Position numbers and translations under genes: made by a program
Shown here: one piece after another, positions 1 through 6,432 of the stretch
Position numbering within the stretch: position 1 is the stretch's first letter
How the letters are laid out: every line of letters starts with the position of its first letter
Source: DATLNF01 sp035536235
Lineage (GTDB): Bacteria > Actinomycetota > Actinomycetes > BP-191
DNA: 8,733 bases
Direction of reading: 5' to 3'
Assembly: GCA_035536235.1 (NCBI GenBank)
Contig: DATLOQ010000060.1
Location: 1-8,733, forward strand
The notes under the pieces: generated by a model
Seen by the model: only the letters and a program-made list of their open reading frames with translations
Told to the model about the DNA's origin: nothing
Database searches by the model: none

Positions 1-122
1 TCGTCGGCGTCCTCGGCGGCACGACGGCGACGGCGTCCCACCTGGTGCTGCCGTTTGTCGGCAGCGGCCTCGGCGGGACCCGGCCGGCCCTGCGCTACCC
101 GGCCCGTCCCTTCACGCCCTGA
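1..122 (+). CDS. 3' end of an unrecognised protein, possibly membrane-associated (partial)
   Basis: An open frame enters from the left edge, with its first full codon at position 3, and ends at a TGA at 120-122. It gives 39 residues. About 37 of the 39 codons end in G or C, the pattern of a true coding frame in this genome; the other plus frames do not show it. The visible tail has a glycine-rich hydrophobic stretch (LVLPFVGSGLGG, about residues 14-25) followed by a short basic, proline-rich end (RYPARPFTP). That is compatible with the last segment of a membrane protein, but it is too short to assign to a family and I assign no function. Only 38 bases separate it from the next gene on the same strand, so the two could be co-transcribed. 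Confidence 0.5.
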   Translation, partial: VGVLGGTTATASHLVLPFVGSGLGGTRPALRYPARPFTP

Positions 123-143
123 CGACTCGACGCCGCACCCCCG

Positions 144-150
144 GGTGGAG
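144..150 (+). promoter_or_regulatory. Probable ribosome binding site for the cyclase/NB-ARC gene
   Basis: The purine-rich GGTGGAG ends 10 bases before the GTG at 161. It is the only Shine-Dalgarno-like run in the 38-base gap after the upstream stop. It supports GTG 161 as the start, because the cyclase domain's first strand (GVVTLMFTDIEGS) begins only about seven residues later, as is usual in this family. The spacing is slightly long. Confidence 0.5.
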
Positions 151-160
151 AATCTCGGCT

Positions 161-2614
161 GTGGTCGACCTGCCGACCGGCGTCGTGACCTTGATGTTCA
201 CCGACATCGAGGGCTCCACCCGGCTGCTGCACCAACACGGGGCGGACTACGGCCGCATCCTCGATGAGCACCGCGTCGTCGTCCGCCACGCGCTCGACTG
301 CCACGGGGGGATCGAGGTGAGCACGGAGGGGGATGCGTTCTTCGCTGCGTTCTCGAATGCGCATCGCGCAGTGCAGGCTGCCACGGACGTACACGCCGCC
401 CTGATCGCGACACCGGTCCGGGTGCGGATCGGCTTGCACACCGGAACGCCGGAAGCGCGAGGTGCGGATTACGTCGGCTTGGATGTCCACGTCGCTGCAC
501 GCATCGCCGCAGCTGCCCACGGCGGGCAGACCGTCCTCTCCTCAGCGACCCGCGATCAGCTTCCGGAGTGGGTCGACACCGCGGACCTGGGGCTGCACCG
601 CCTCAAGGACCTGCCGGAGCCCTTGCGGCTCTTTCAGGCAGGGAGTGACGCCTTCCCACCGCTGCGGTCGATCAGCGCCACCAACCTTCCGGCGCCGACG
701 AGCACGGTCGTCGGCCGCGAGGACGACGTTGCGGCGGTGCAGGACCTGCTGGGCGCCCATCGACTGGTCACGCTGACCGGGATCGGCGGGAGCGGGAAGA
801 CGCGGCTGGCCATCGAAGCCGCCGGACGGACCGTCGGGGCGTTCCCGGACGGAGTTCTCTGGGTTGACCTGAGCGCGGTACACGACCCCAGGCTGGTCAG
901 CTCGGTCATCGCCCGGACCGCGGGTGCGCAGAGCCCGCTTGCCGAGCACATCAGCGAGAAGCGCCTGCTGCTCGTCCTCGACAACCTCGAGCAGATCCTG
1001 AGCTACGCGGACGAACTCGCGAACCTGTTAGCGAGCTGCCCGCACTTGCGGGTGCTGGCTACCAGCAGGACCGCTCTCGAGCTGGCCGGAGAGGCGGAGT
1101 ACGACGTGGCGCCGCTGGGCCTCGCGGACGCGACAGAGCTGTTCGCCGAACGTGCCCACCAGAGCGCCGATCCGGAAGTCGTGCGCGCGGTGTGCCGGCG
1201 GCTCGACGGCCTGCCGCTCGCCATCGAGCTGGCCGCGGCGCGCACTCGACTGCTGCACCCCGAGGAGATGCTCGCTCGCCTTGACCAGCGAATGGGCACT
1301 CTCACCAGCGGCCGGCGCGACGCTCCGGCCCGGCAGCGCACACTACGGGCAACGTTGGAGTGGAGCCACGATCTGCTCTCCGACGAGGAAAGGCTCCTCT
1401 TCCGTCGCCTGGCCGTCTTCGCGGGCGGCTTCGACCTGTCGGCCGCCGAAGCCGTCTGCGAGTGCGCGGTCGACGTGTTGGAGTCGCTGGTCCGCCAATC
1501 GCTGGTGCGGCGGGCGGGCAGGCGCTTCCTCATGCTCGAGACGATCCGGGAGCTGGCCGCAGAACGGCTGCGGGAGAGCCCCGACGGGCCAGTGGTGGCC
1601 CGGCGCCATGCAGAGCACTACCTCACGGTGATGCGCTCGGCCCACCTGACGATGGAGTCAGTCGGTGAGATGCGACACGACATCGCGATTGCCGAGCAGG
1701 ACAACATCCGTGCGGCGTTGAGCTGGTCCGTTGCGAGCGGCGAGACCGAGCTGGGCATCGAGCTGGCCACCGCTCTGGAGAACTACTGGGCGACGAACGC
1801 CGCGGAGGAGGGCCGGCGCTGGATCACTGACCTCCTCGCCAGCACCGCGGCGGTGCTACCAACGGCGCTGCGGGCCCGCGCTTACCGAGTGCGCGGGGGT
1901 GCGACCACCATCTGCGGCGACGAGGACGCCGGCTTGGCCGACTACGAGTTGAGCCTCGCCGCCTGCCGCGAGGTCGGCGACGATGCCGGCGTGGGCATCC
2001 TGTTGCAACGGCTGGCGATAGCGGCGCTGCACGATGGCGACCTGGAGCGGGCGCAAAGGCTCGGCGAGGAGAGTATGCAGCTGCTGCGCGACGCGGGACT
2101 TCCGAGAGCCGAAGCGACATCGCTCAACGTCCTCGCGCAGCTGAGGCGTGCGTGCGGTGACGACGCGGCAGCCCAATCCCTGCTGGAGGACAGCATCGAG
2201 CTCTGCGATCGGACGGCCTCGCGATGGTGGCAGGTCATCGGCTTGCTGGACCTCGCCGAGCTGCACCGCGGCCATCACCGAACAGGCGCTGCCACCACCC
2301 GCGCGCTGGCCGCGGTGCCGCTAGCCGTGGCGATGGGCGACGACATGCATGTCCTGCTGGCCCTCGCGCTCCTGGCGGCCGTCGCGGCGCAGGCGAGCCG
2401 GCCGGATCTGGCCGGCATGCTGTGGGGCGCGGTCGAGGCCGAGGAGGCCAAGGCGGCAGCTGCCCAGTGGCCGGCAGAGCGGGTCGTCTATGCCAACCTG
2501 GTGCTGGGCCTCTCGGGGGACGCGGCTTTCGACCAGGCCCGGCTGGCCGGACACGACCTCGCACCGGCCGAGGCAGCCGAGCTGGCCCGGGCCGAGGGTC
2601 TCCTGAGCTGCTGA
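161..2614 (+). CDS. Class III adenylate/guanylate cyclase-like protein with NB-ARC ATPase and TPR-like repeats
   Basis: Predicted cytoplasmic signalling protein of 817 residues. Residues 7-160 are a class III cyclase homology domain: FTDIEGST carries the first metal Asp (D15), EGDAFF the second (D58), and DYVGLDVHVAARI carries D103 and R114. Residues 185-420 form an NB-ARC/STAND ATPase with Walker A GIGGSGKT (207-214), Walker B LLLVLDN (to D274/N275), the sensor-like LATSRT (299-304) and the GLPL motif (350-353). The rest, roughly 425-800, is helical and TPR-like. Related actinobacterial proteins (the Rv0890c/Rv1358/Rv2488c type) often end in a LuxR helix-turn-helix. Here the protein stops just after the conserved pre-HTH helices (LWGAVEAEEA, 754-763), so direct DNA binding is not expected. 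The base-selecting Lys position is S54 and the transition-state Asn position is H110, so cyclase activity is doubtful. One rare TTA leucine codon lies at 1028-1030. The ligand and output are unknown. Confidence 0.9.
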   Translation: MVDLPTGVVTLMFTDIEGSTRLLHQHGADYGRILDEHRVVVRHALDCHGGIEVSTEGDAFFAAFSNAHRAVQAATDVHAALIATPVRVRIGLHTGTPEARGADYVGLDVHVAARIAAAAHGGQTVLSSATRDQLPEWVDTADLGLHRLKDLPEPLRLFQAGSDAFPPLRSISATNLPAPTSTVVGREDDVAAVQDLLGAHRLVTLTGIGGSGKTRLAIEAAGRTVGAFPDGVLWVDLSAVHDPRLVSSVIARTAGAQSPLAEHISEKRLLLVLDNLEQILSYADELANLLASCPHLRVLATSRTALELAGEAEYDVAPLGLADATELFAERAHQSADPEVVRAVCRRLDGLPLAIELAAARTRLLHPEEMLARLDQRMGTLTSGRRDAPARQRTLRATLEWSHDLLSDEERLLFRRLAVFAGGFDLSAAEAVCECAVDVLESLVRQSLVRRAGRRFLMLETIRELAAERLRESPDGPVVARRHAEHYLTVMRSAHLTMESVGEMRHDIAIAEQDNIRAALSWSVASGETELGIELATALENYWATNAAEEGRRWITDLLASTAAVLPTALRARAYRVRGGATTICGDEDAGLADYELSLAACREVGDDAGVGILLQRLAIAALHDGDLERAQRLGEESMQLLRDAGLPRAEATSLNVLAQLRRACGDDAAAQSLLEDSIELCDRTASRWWQVIGLLDLAELHRGHHRTGAATTRALAAVPLAVAMGDDMHVLLALALLAAVAAQASRPDLAGMLWGAVEAEEAKAAAAQWPAERVVYANLVLGLSGDAAFDQARLAGHDLAPAEAAELARAEGLLSC

Positions 2615-2623
2615 CCGCGTCGC

Positions 2624-4102
2624 CTACCAGGCCGTGGGCGCGTAGTCCTTCAGGAAGCGGCCGTAGAGGTCCTCCCCGAGCTCGCCGCGGACGATCGGGT
2701 CGTAGACCCGGGCGGCGCCGTCGGCGAGGTCGAGCGGCGCGTGGAAGCCCTCGGTGGCCAGCCGCGCCTTCGTCGGATGCGGCCGCTCGTCGGTGATCCA
2801 GCCGGTGTCGACGCTGGTCATCAGGATGCCGTCGGTCAGCATCTCCTCGGCGCTGGTGCGGGTGAGCATGTTCAGCGCGGCCTTGGCCATGTTGGTGTGC
2901 GGGTGGCCGGGGGCCTTGTAGCCGCGGGTGAACTGGCCTTCCATCGCCGAGACGTTGACGACGTACGTACGCCGAGCCGATGACGCGGCCATCGCCGGAC
3001 GCAGCCGGCTGACCAGGAGAAACGGCGCGGTGATGTTGCACAGCTGCACTTCGAGCAGCTCGAGCGCGTCGACCTCATGCACCCGTCGGGTCCAGCTGTT
3101 CACAGCGTCGAGGTCGGGCACCAGGCCGCCCGCGTCGATCGCGGTCTGCGCCGCCACCCGCTCGAGTGACGCGGACCCGCTCGTCAGCGCGAGCGCTGTG
3201 AGCTCGTGGGCGCTCCAGGTGCGCCCGGCGGGCTCGACACCCGGGAGGCCGCCGAGAACCGGCACGTGGGCCCGGTCGGTCCGGCCGAGCAGCAGCACGT
3301 CGGGCAGTGCCCCGGCCCCGAGCTCAGCCGGCCGGGTTGCCTCTGCAGCTGCCAGCTGCGCGTAGGAGCCGGGCGAGCGACGCACGGTCTGCGCCGCGTT
3401 GTTGATGAGGATGTCGAGGGGTCCCTGGGCCGCTACCGAGTCGGCGAGAGCGACCACCTGCTGCGGGTCGCGCAGGTCGATGCCCACGATGCGCAGCCGG
3501 TGGGTCCACTGCGCACTGTCCGCCATCGCGCCGAACCGGCGTACGGCGTCCTGGGGGAACCGGGTCGTGATCGTCGTGTGCGCGCCGTCGCGCAGCAGCC
3601 GCAGTGCGATGTGCATGCCGATCTTCGCGCGGCCGCCGGTGAGCAGCGCGCGGCGGCCGGCCAAGTCGGTACGTGCCTCGCGTCGGCTCCAGTTGAGCTC
3701 CGCGCATGGCGGGCAGAGCTGGTGGTAGAAGGCGTGCACCTCGTGGTAGCGCCGCTTGCAGGTGTAGCAGGCGCGCGGCCGGTGCAGGGTGCCGACGCTC
3801 ACCGAGTCCGTCGTCGCGGTGAGAGCTATGCCGCGCGTCTCGTCGTCGATGCGGTCGGGAGCTGCGGTGGCCGTCGCGGCGGTGACCGCGCGGTCCGCGG
3901 CCTGCCGGTCCTTGCGGCGACGCAGCCGCATGCTCTTGAAGATCCCGGCGGTTGCCTGCCGCACGCGAAAGGCATCGGGGTGCTCGACCGGCAGCCGGTC
4001 GATCTCGGCGAGGACCTCGAGGCAGGTCTGGAGCCGCCGGGGGTCGATGCCGGCAGTGGGCTCGCGAATCGGGGACACGGTCATGACCAGATCATCCCGC
4101 AT
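2624..4102 (-). CDS. Atypical SDR-family oxidoreductase with N-terminal zinc-ribbon-like segment
   Basis: A 492-residue protein if it starts at ATG 4102. Residues 1-105 are helical and basic with no domain I recognise. C112-x2-C115 and C130-x2-C133 (CYTC, CPPC) form a likely zinc ribbon. A Rossmann/SDR domain follows: TGGRAKIG (155-162) binds the nucleotide, NNAA is at 234-237, and the catalytic-region Ser is S385 in NVSAMEG. In the usual YxxxK position the sequence reads TNMAK (403-407): the Lys is kept but the Tyr is Thr. About 120 residues separate the NNAA motif from the next conserved Asn (NITAPF, N356), versus roughly 25 in classical SDRs, so there is a large insertion. I recall this HPHTNMAKAALNM signature from other actinobacterial and fungal SDR-like proteins, with no substrate known to me. 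The frame is also open to a GTG at 4144, but that lies in the loop of a 14-bp stem. ATG 4102 has GGAG six bases upstream; ATG 4084 is a third option. The stop faces the cyclase gene's stop with nine bases between. Confidence 0.85.
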   Translation of the reverse strand: MRDDLVMTVSPIREPTAGIDPRRLQTCLEVLAEIDRLPVEHPDAFRVRQATAGIFKSMRLRRRKDRQAADRAVTAATATAAPDRIDDETRGIALTATTDSVSVGTLHRPRACYTCKRRYHEVHAFYHQLCPPCAELNWSRREARTDLAGRRALLTGGRAKIGMHIALRLLRDGAHTTITTRFPQDAVRRFGAMADSAQWTHRLRIVGIDLRDPQQVVALADSVAAQGPLDILINNAAQTVRRSPGSYAQLAAAEATRPAELGAGALPDVLLLGRTDRAHVPVLGGLPGVEPAGRTWSAHELTALALTSGSASLERVAAQTAIDAGGLVPDLDAVNSWTRRVHEVDALELLEVQLCNITAPFLLVSRLRPAMAASSARRTYVVNVSAMEGQFTRGYKAPGHPHTNMAKAALNMLTRTSAEEMLTDGILMTSVDTGWITDERPHPTKARLATEGFHAPLDLADGAARVYDPIVRGELGEDLYGRFLKDYAPTAW

Positions 4103-4108
4103 GCCGGT

Positions 4109-4112
4109 CTCC
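4109..4112 (-). promoter_or_regulatory. Ribosome binding site favouring the ATG at 4102 for the SDR gene
   Basis: On the minus strand the sequence reads CCGGAGACCGGCATG: GGAG, a six-base spacer, then the ATG at 4102-4100. The site lies just past the inverted repeat ending at 4128, so it would be accessible. The upstream GTG (4144) has only a weaker GGGCGAG about nine bases away, and that run is itself part of the stem. Confidence 0.5.
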
Positions 4113-4127
4113 GGCTCTGGCGCCGGC

Positions 4128-4169
4128 TTGGAGCGCGGGCGCACCTTCTAGGACTCGCCCGCGCTCCAA
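4128..4169 (-). terminator. Perfect 14-bp inverted repeat, likely terminator of the mmpL transcript
   Basis: Arms TTGGAGCGCGGGCG (4128-4141) and CGCCCGCGCTCCAA (4156-4169) are exact reverse complements and flank a 14-base loop (4142-4155). It begins 26 bases past the mmpL stop on the strand that gene is read from, where an intrinsic terminator would sit. There is no U-tract after the stem, which is common for GC-rich actinobacterial terminators but leaves the role unproven. It could instead be a leader hairpin or operator for the SDR gene. Confidence 0.55.
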
Positions 4170-4177
4170 CCCAGGTC

Positions 4178-4190
4178 GCACGTACCGTGC
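4178..4190 (-). repeat. Small hairpin immediately after the mmpL stop
   Basis: GCACG (4178-4182) and CGTGC (4186-4190) pair as a five-base stem around TAC, five bases past the mmpL stop codon. It lies just ahead of the larger 14-bp stem, and together the two could form a tandem terminator. Alone it is short enough to be chance. Confidence 0.3.
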
Positions 4191-4195
4191 AGCGG

Positions 4196-6334
4196 CTAGC
4201 CGGCACTCACCGGGACCCGACGGTCTACCTCGGCGTGCGGCAGCGAGGGCTCGACGCGCAGGATGCGTGCCGCCCACGTCGGGAGATACCAGTTCCACGC
4301 GCCCATGAGGGACACCAGAGACGGCACCAGGAGGGATCGGACAACAGTCGCGTCGAGCAGGATGCCGAAGCCAAGCGCAGTGGCGAACAGCTTGTTGTCG
4401 GTACCCGGTGCGCTGGCCAAAGATCCGAATGAGAGGAAGAGGATGAGCGCTGCACTGGTGACCAACCGCCCGGTGCGGCCCACGCCCTCGATGATCGCTG
4501 TGTCCGTCGACGCCGACGCGTCGTACTCCTCGCGGACCCGCGCCAGGATGAAGACCTCGTAGTCCATGGACAGGCCGTAGAGGAACGCGAAGACCATCAA
4601 CGGGATCCAGAAGGTGATCGCGCCGGTCGGCGCGATGCCGAAGACGGCCTCGGATCCGTTGCCCAGCTGCCAGAACCACACCACCGCGCCGAACGTCGCC
4701 GCGATGGAGAGGAGGTTGAACGCCACCGCCTTGAGCGGCAGCAGGAGTGACCGGAAAGCCCGGACGAGCAGGATGTAGGTCAACAGGATGATCAGCGCGA
4801 AAACGAGTGGGAAGTTGCCGTAGACCGCCTTGCTGAAGTCGACCTGACCGGGCCCGATGCCGGCCAGGCCCCGTGCGCCGGCGGTCTCGGTGACGACCTT
4901 CCGCACCTCGCGGACCACGTCGAGCGACGTGTTGTCGACCGTCTGCCGCTCAGGTATGACGATGAGCACCGACATGCCGTCCCGGGTGGACGCCGAGCCG
5001 CCGTCGACGATGACCTCTGCCACTCCGTCGACCGCCCGGATCGCAGCGGCCACCGGCGCCTCGCGACCGGCGTCGACGATGACCTCCATCGGGGTGACCG
5101 TTCCCTCGACGACGCCCCCGGCCTTTAGGCCCTCGAACGCCTCGAAGGCGGGTCCGGCGCTGGCAAGTGAGTCGGTGCTGGGCAGCCCGATCTTGATCTG
5201 AGACAGCGGCGCGAGCAGCACCCCGAGAATGGCAAGCGCCCCGGCCGCCACCCACCACCGGCGACGCACGACGAACGCGGCCCACCGAGTCCAGCCGTGG
5301 CTGGCAGTGCCTTCCTTCCGGATGCGCGGCCAGTCCACCCGCGGCCCGATGCCGCCGAGGATCGCCGGCAGCAACGTCACCGAGGCAAGGACGCTGATAA
5401 GCGGGATGAGCATCCCGACGATGCCCATGCTGCGCAGGAAGGGCACGGGCAGCACGGCGAGCGCAACGAGCCCAATCGCCACCGTCACTCCGCTGAACAC
5501 CACTGCGTGGCCGGCCGTCTCCGTCGCGACGACGACTGCGTCGTGGTTGTCGCGGCCGTGGGCCCGCTCCTCGCGCCACCGGGTGACGATGAGCAGTGAG
5601 TAGTCGATAGCCACCCCCAGGCCGATCAGCGCAGCCAGGAACTGGACGATCAGGTTGACGTCCATGAACGTCGTGAAGACCAGCATCGCCAGGAACGTCG
5701 ACATGATGGACACCGCGGCCACGACCAACGGCAGGAGCGCGAGGAAGGAGGCGAATACGAAGAGCAGGACGGCGAGCGCGCCGAGGCCGGCCAGCAGCGC
5801 TTCGGACAGGACGCTGGACGACTCGCCGGACTCGACGTCGGTGTAGGCCAGAGCGGTGTATCCAGTGACCACCGAGGTGGCGCCTGCTGGCGTGTTCTTC
5901 GCCAGGGCGACCTTCACCTCTTCACTCGGGTCGATGTCAAAGCTCTCCGGGAATCTTGTGAAGACGAAGGCGTACGCCGTCCGCCCGTCGTCGGTGAGCA
6001 GCAGCGGCTCGTCGGCCGTGCTGCTGACGACGCGAGTCAACGGCAGATCACGCTGGACCGCGGCGAACGCCGACGTGGCAGCGGCGCTCGATCCTCCGCG
6101 TACGTCGGTCGGGAAGGTCAGCGTCGCGATCACCGGCTCGAGCTCACCGCCGTTGCCGAAGGTGTCGAGGATCTCCTCAGCAGCATCTGAGCCCGGCTGG
6201 CCGGGCAGCGAGAAGTCCAGCACAAGCCGTTCGGTGGTCTTGCCTGCGAGGCTCGCGCCAGCGATGAAGAGCACCAGCCAGGCCAAGCAGACGAGCTTGC
6301 GGTGCCGCAGCACGAACTCTGCCAAGCGCTTCAT
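4196..6334 (-). CDS. MMPL/RND-family transporter
   Basis: Predicted inner-membrane exporter of 712 residues in the MMPL branch of the RND superfamily, which uses the proton gradient to move lipids or other hydrophobic compounds. The fold is the expected duplicated one: TM1 near 14-30, a large extracytoplasmic loop (about 31-180), TM2-6 (about 181-325), TM7 near 358-376, a second loop (about 377-507) and TM8-12 (about 508-670). The paired Asp-Tyr motifs of proton relay are present: GLGVAIDYS (D244-Y245) and YGLSMDYE (D591-Y592). Start ATG 6334 is chosen because a strong GGGGGAGGA lies just upstream and the protein opens with a basic segment before TM1 (MKRLAEFVLRHRK). The same frame is open far upstream through glnD, but that part is a GC-driven shadow. 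The length suits simple actinobacterial MMPL proteins; the long C-terminal extension of mycobacterial MmpL3 is absent. No TetR-type repressor or biosynthetic gene adjoins it, so the substrate cannot be inferred. Confidence 0.93.
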   Translation of the reverse strand: MKRLAEFVLRHRKLVCLAWLVLFIAGASLAGKTTERLVLDFSLPGQPGSDAAEEILDTFGNGGELEPVIATLTFPTDVRGGSSAAATSAFAAVQRDLPLTRVVSSTADEPLLLTDDGRTAYAFVFTRFPESFDIDPSEEVKVALAKNTPAGATSVVTGYTALAYTDVESGESSSVLSEALLAGLGALAVLLFVFASFLALLPLVVAAVSIMSTFLAMLVFTTFMDVNLIVQFLAALIGLGVAIDYSLLIVTRWREERAHGRDNHDAVVVATETAGHAVVFSGVTVAIGLVALAVLPVPFLRSMGIVGMLIPLISVLASVTLLPAILGGIGPRVDWPRIRKEGTASHGWTRWAAFVVRRRWWVAAGALAILGVLLAPLSQIKIGLPSTDSLASAGPAFEAFEGLKAGGVVEGTVTPMEVIVDAGREAPVAAAIRAVDGVAEVIVDGGSASTRDGMSVLIVIPERQTVDNTSLDVVREVRKVVTETAGARGLAGIGPGQVDFSKAVYGNFPLVFALIILLTYILLVRAFRSLLLPLKAVAFNLLSIAATFGAVVWFWQLGNGSEAVFGIAPTGAITFWIPLMVFAFLYGLSMDYEVFILARVREEYDASASTDTAIIEGVGRTGRLVTSAALILFLSFGSLASAPGTDNKLFATALGFGILLDATVVRSLLVPSLVSLMGAWNWYLPTWAARILRVEPSLPHAEVDRRVPVSAG

Positions 6335-6337
6335 GCT

Positions 6338-6346
6338 TCCTCCCCC
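6338..6346 (-). promoter_or_regulatory. Strong ribosome binding site of the mmpL gene
   Basis: The minus strand reads GGGGGAGGA then AGC then ATG (6334). This is a near-perfect Shine-Dalgarno match, with slightly short spacing of four bases after GGAGG. It settles the start of the transporter against the far longer open frame upstream. Confidence 0.75.
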
Positions 6347-6413
6347 GAGTCCAACACCCCTGTGGCAGCAACCTAGCGGGTGCCGCCGACATTCCGGAGA
6401 GAGGTTTCCGGGC

Positions 6414-6428
6414 CGGCCCAGAGGGCCG
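6414..6428 (-). terminator. Short GC hairpin just after glnD, possible weak terminator
   Basis: CGGCCC (6414-6419) and GGGCCG (6423-6428) pair around a three-base loop, four bases past the glnD stop on the minus strand. There is no U-tract. It may stop or attenuate read-through from glnD into mmpL. The remainder of the 98-base gap (6335-6432) shows no promoter I would defend. Confidence 0.35.
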
Positions 6429-6432
6429 AACA

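Noticed and set aside
2961..2970. Palindromic CGTACGTACG-like run
   Set aside because: It is inside the SDR coding sequence, encoding the conserved strand before NVSAMEG, and has no second copy or regulatory context.
2235..3041. Minus-strand open frame of 268 residues spanning the convergent junction
   Set aside because: It overlaps the ends of both real genes in the wrong frame, and its sequence is a frame-shifted copy of SDR codons followed by antisense cyclase codons.
3206..4432. Long plus-strand open frame (408 residues) opposite the SDR gene and the 3' end of mmpL
   Set aside because: Low-complexity composition with no recognisable domain. It crosses two well-supported minus-strand genes and is expected as an antisense shadow in GC-rich DNA.
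6347..6413. Possible promoter between glnD and mmpL (TAGGTT as a -10, GGAAAC as a sigma-E-like -35)
   Set aside because: No partner element sits at a proper spacing for either, so I cannot support a promoter call.
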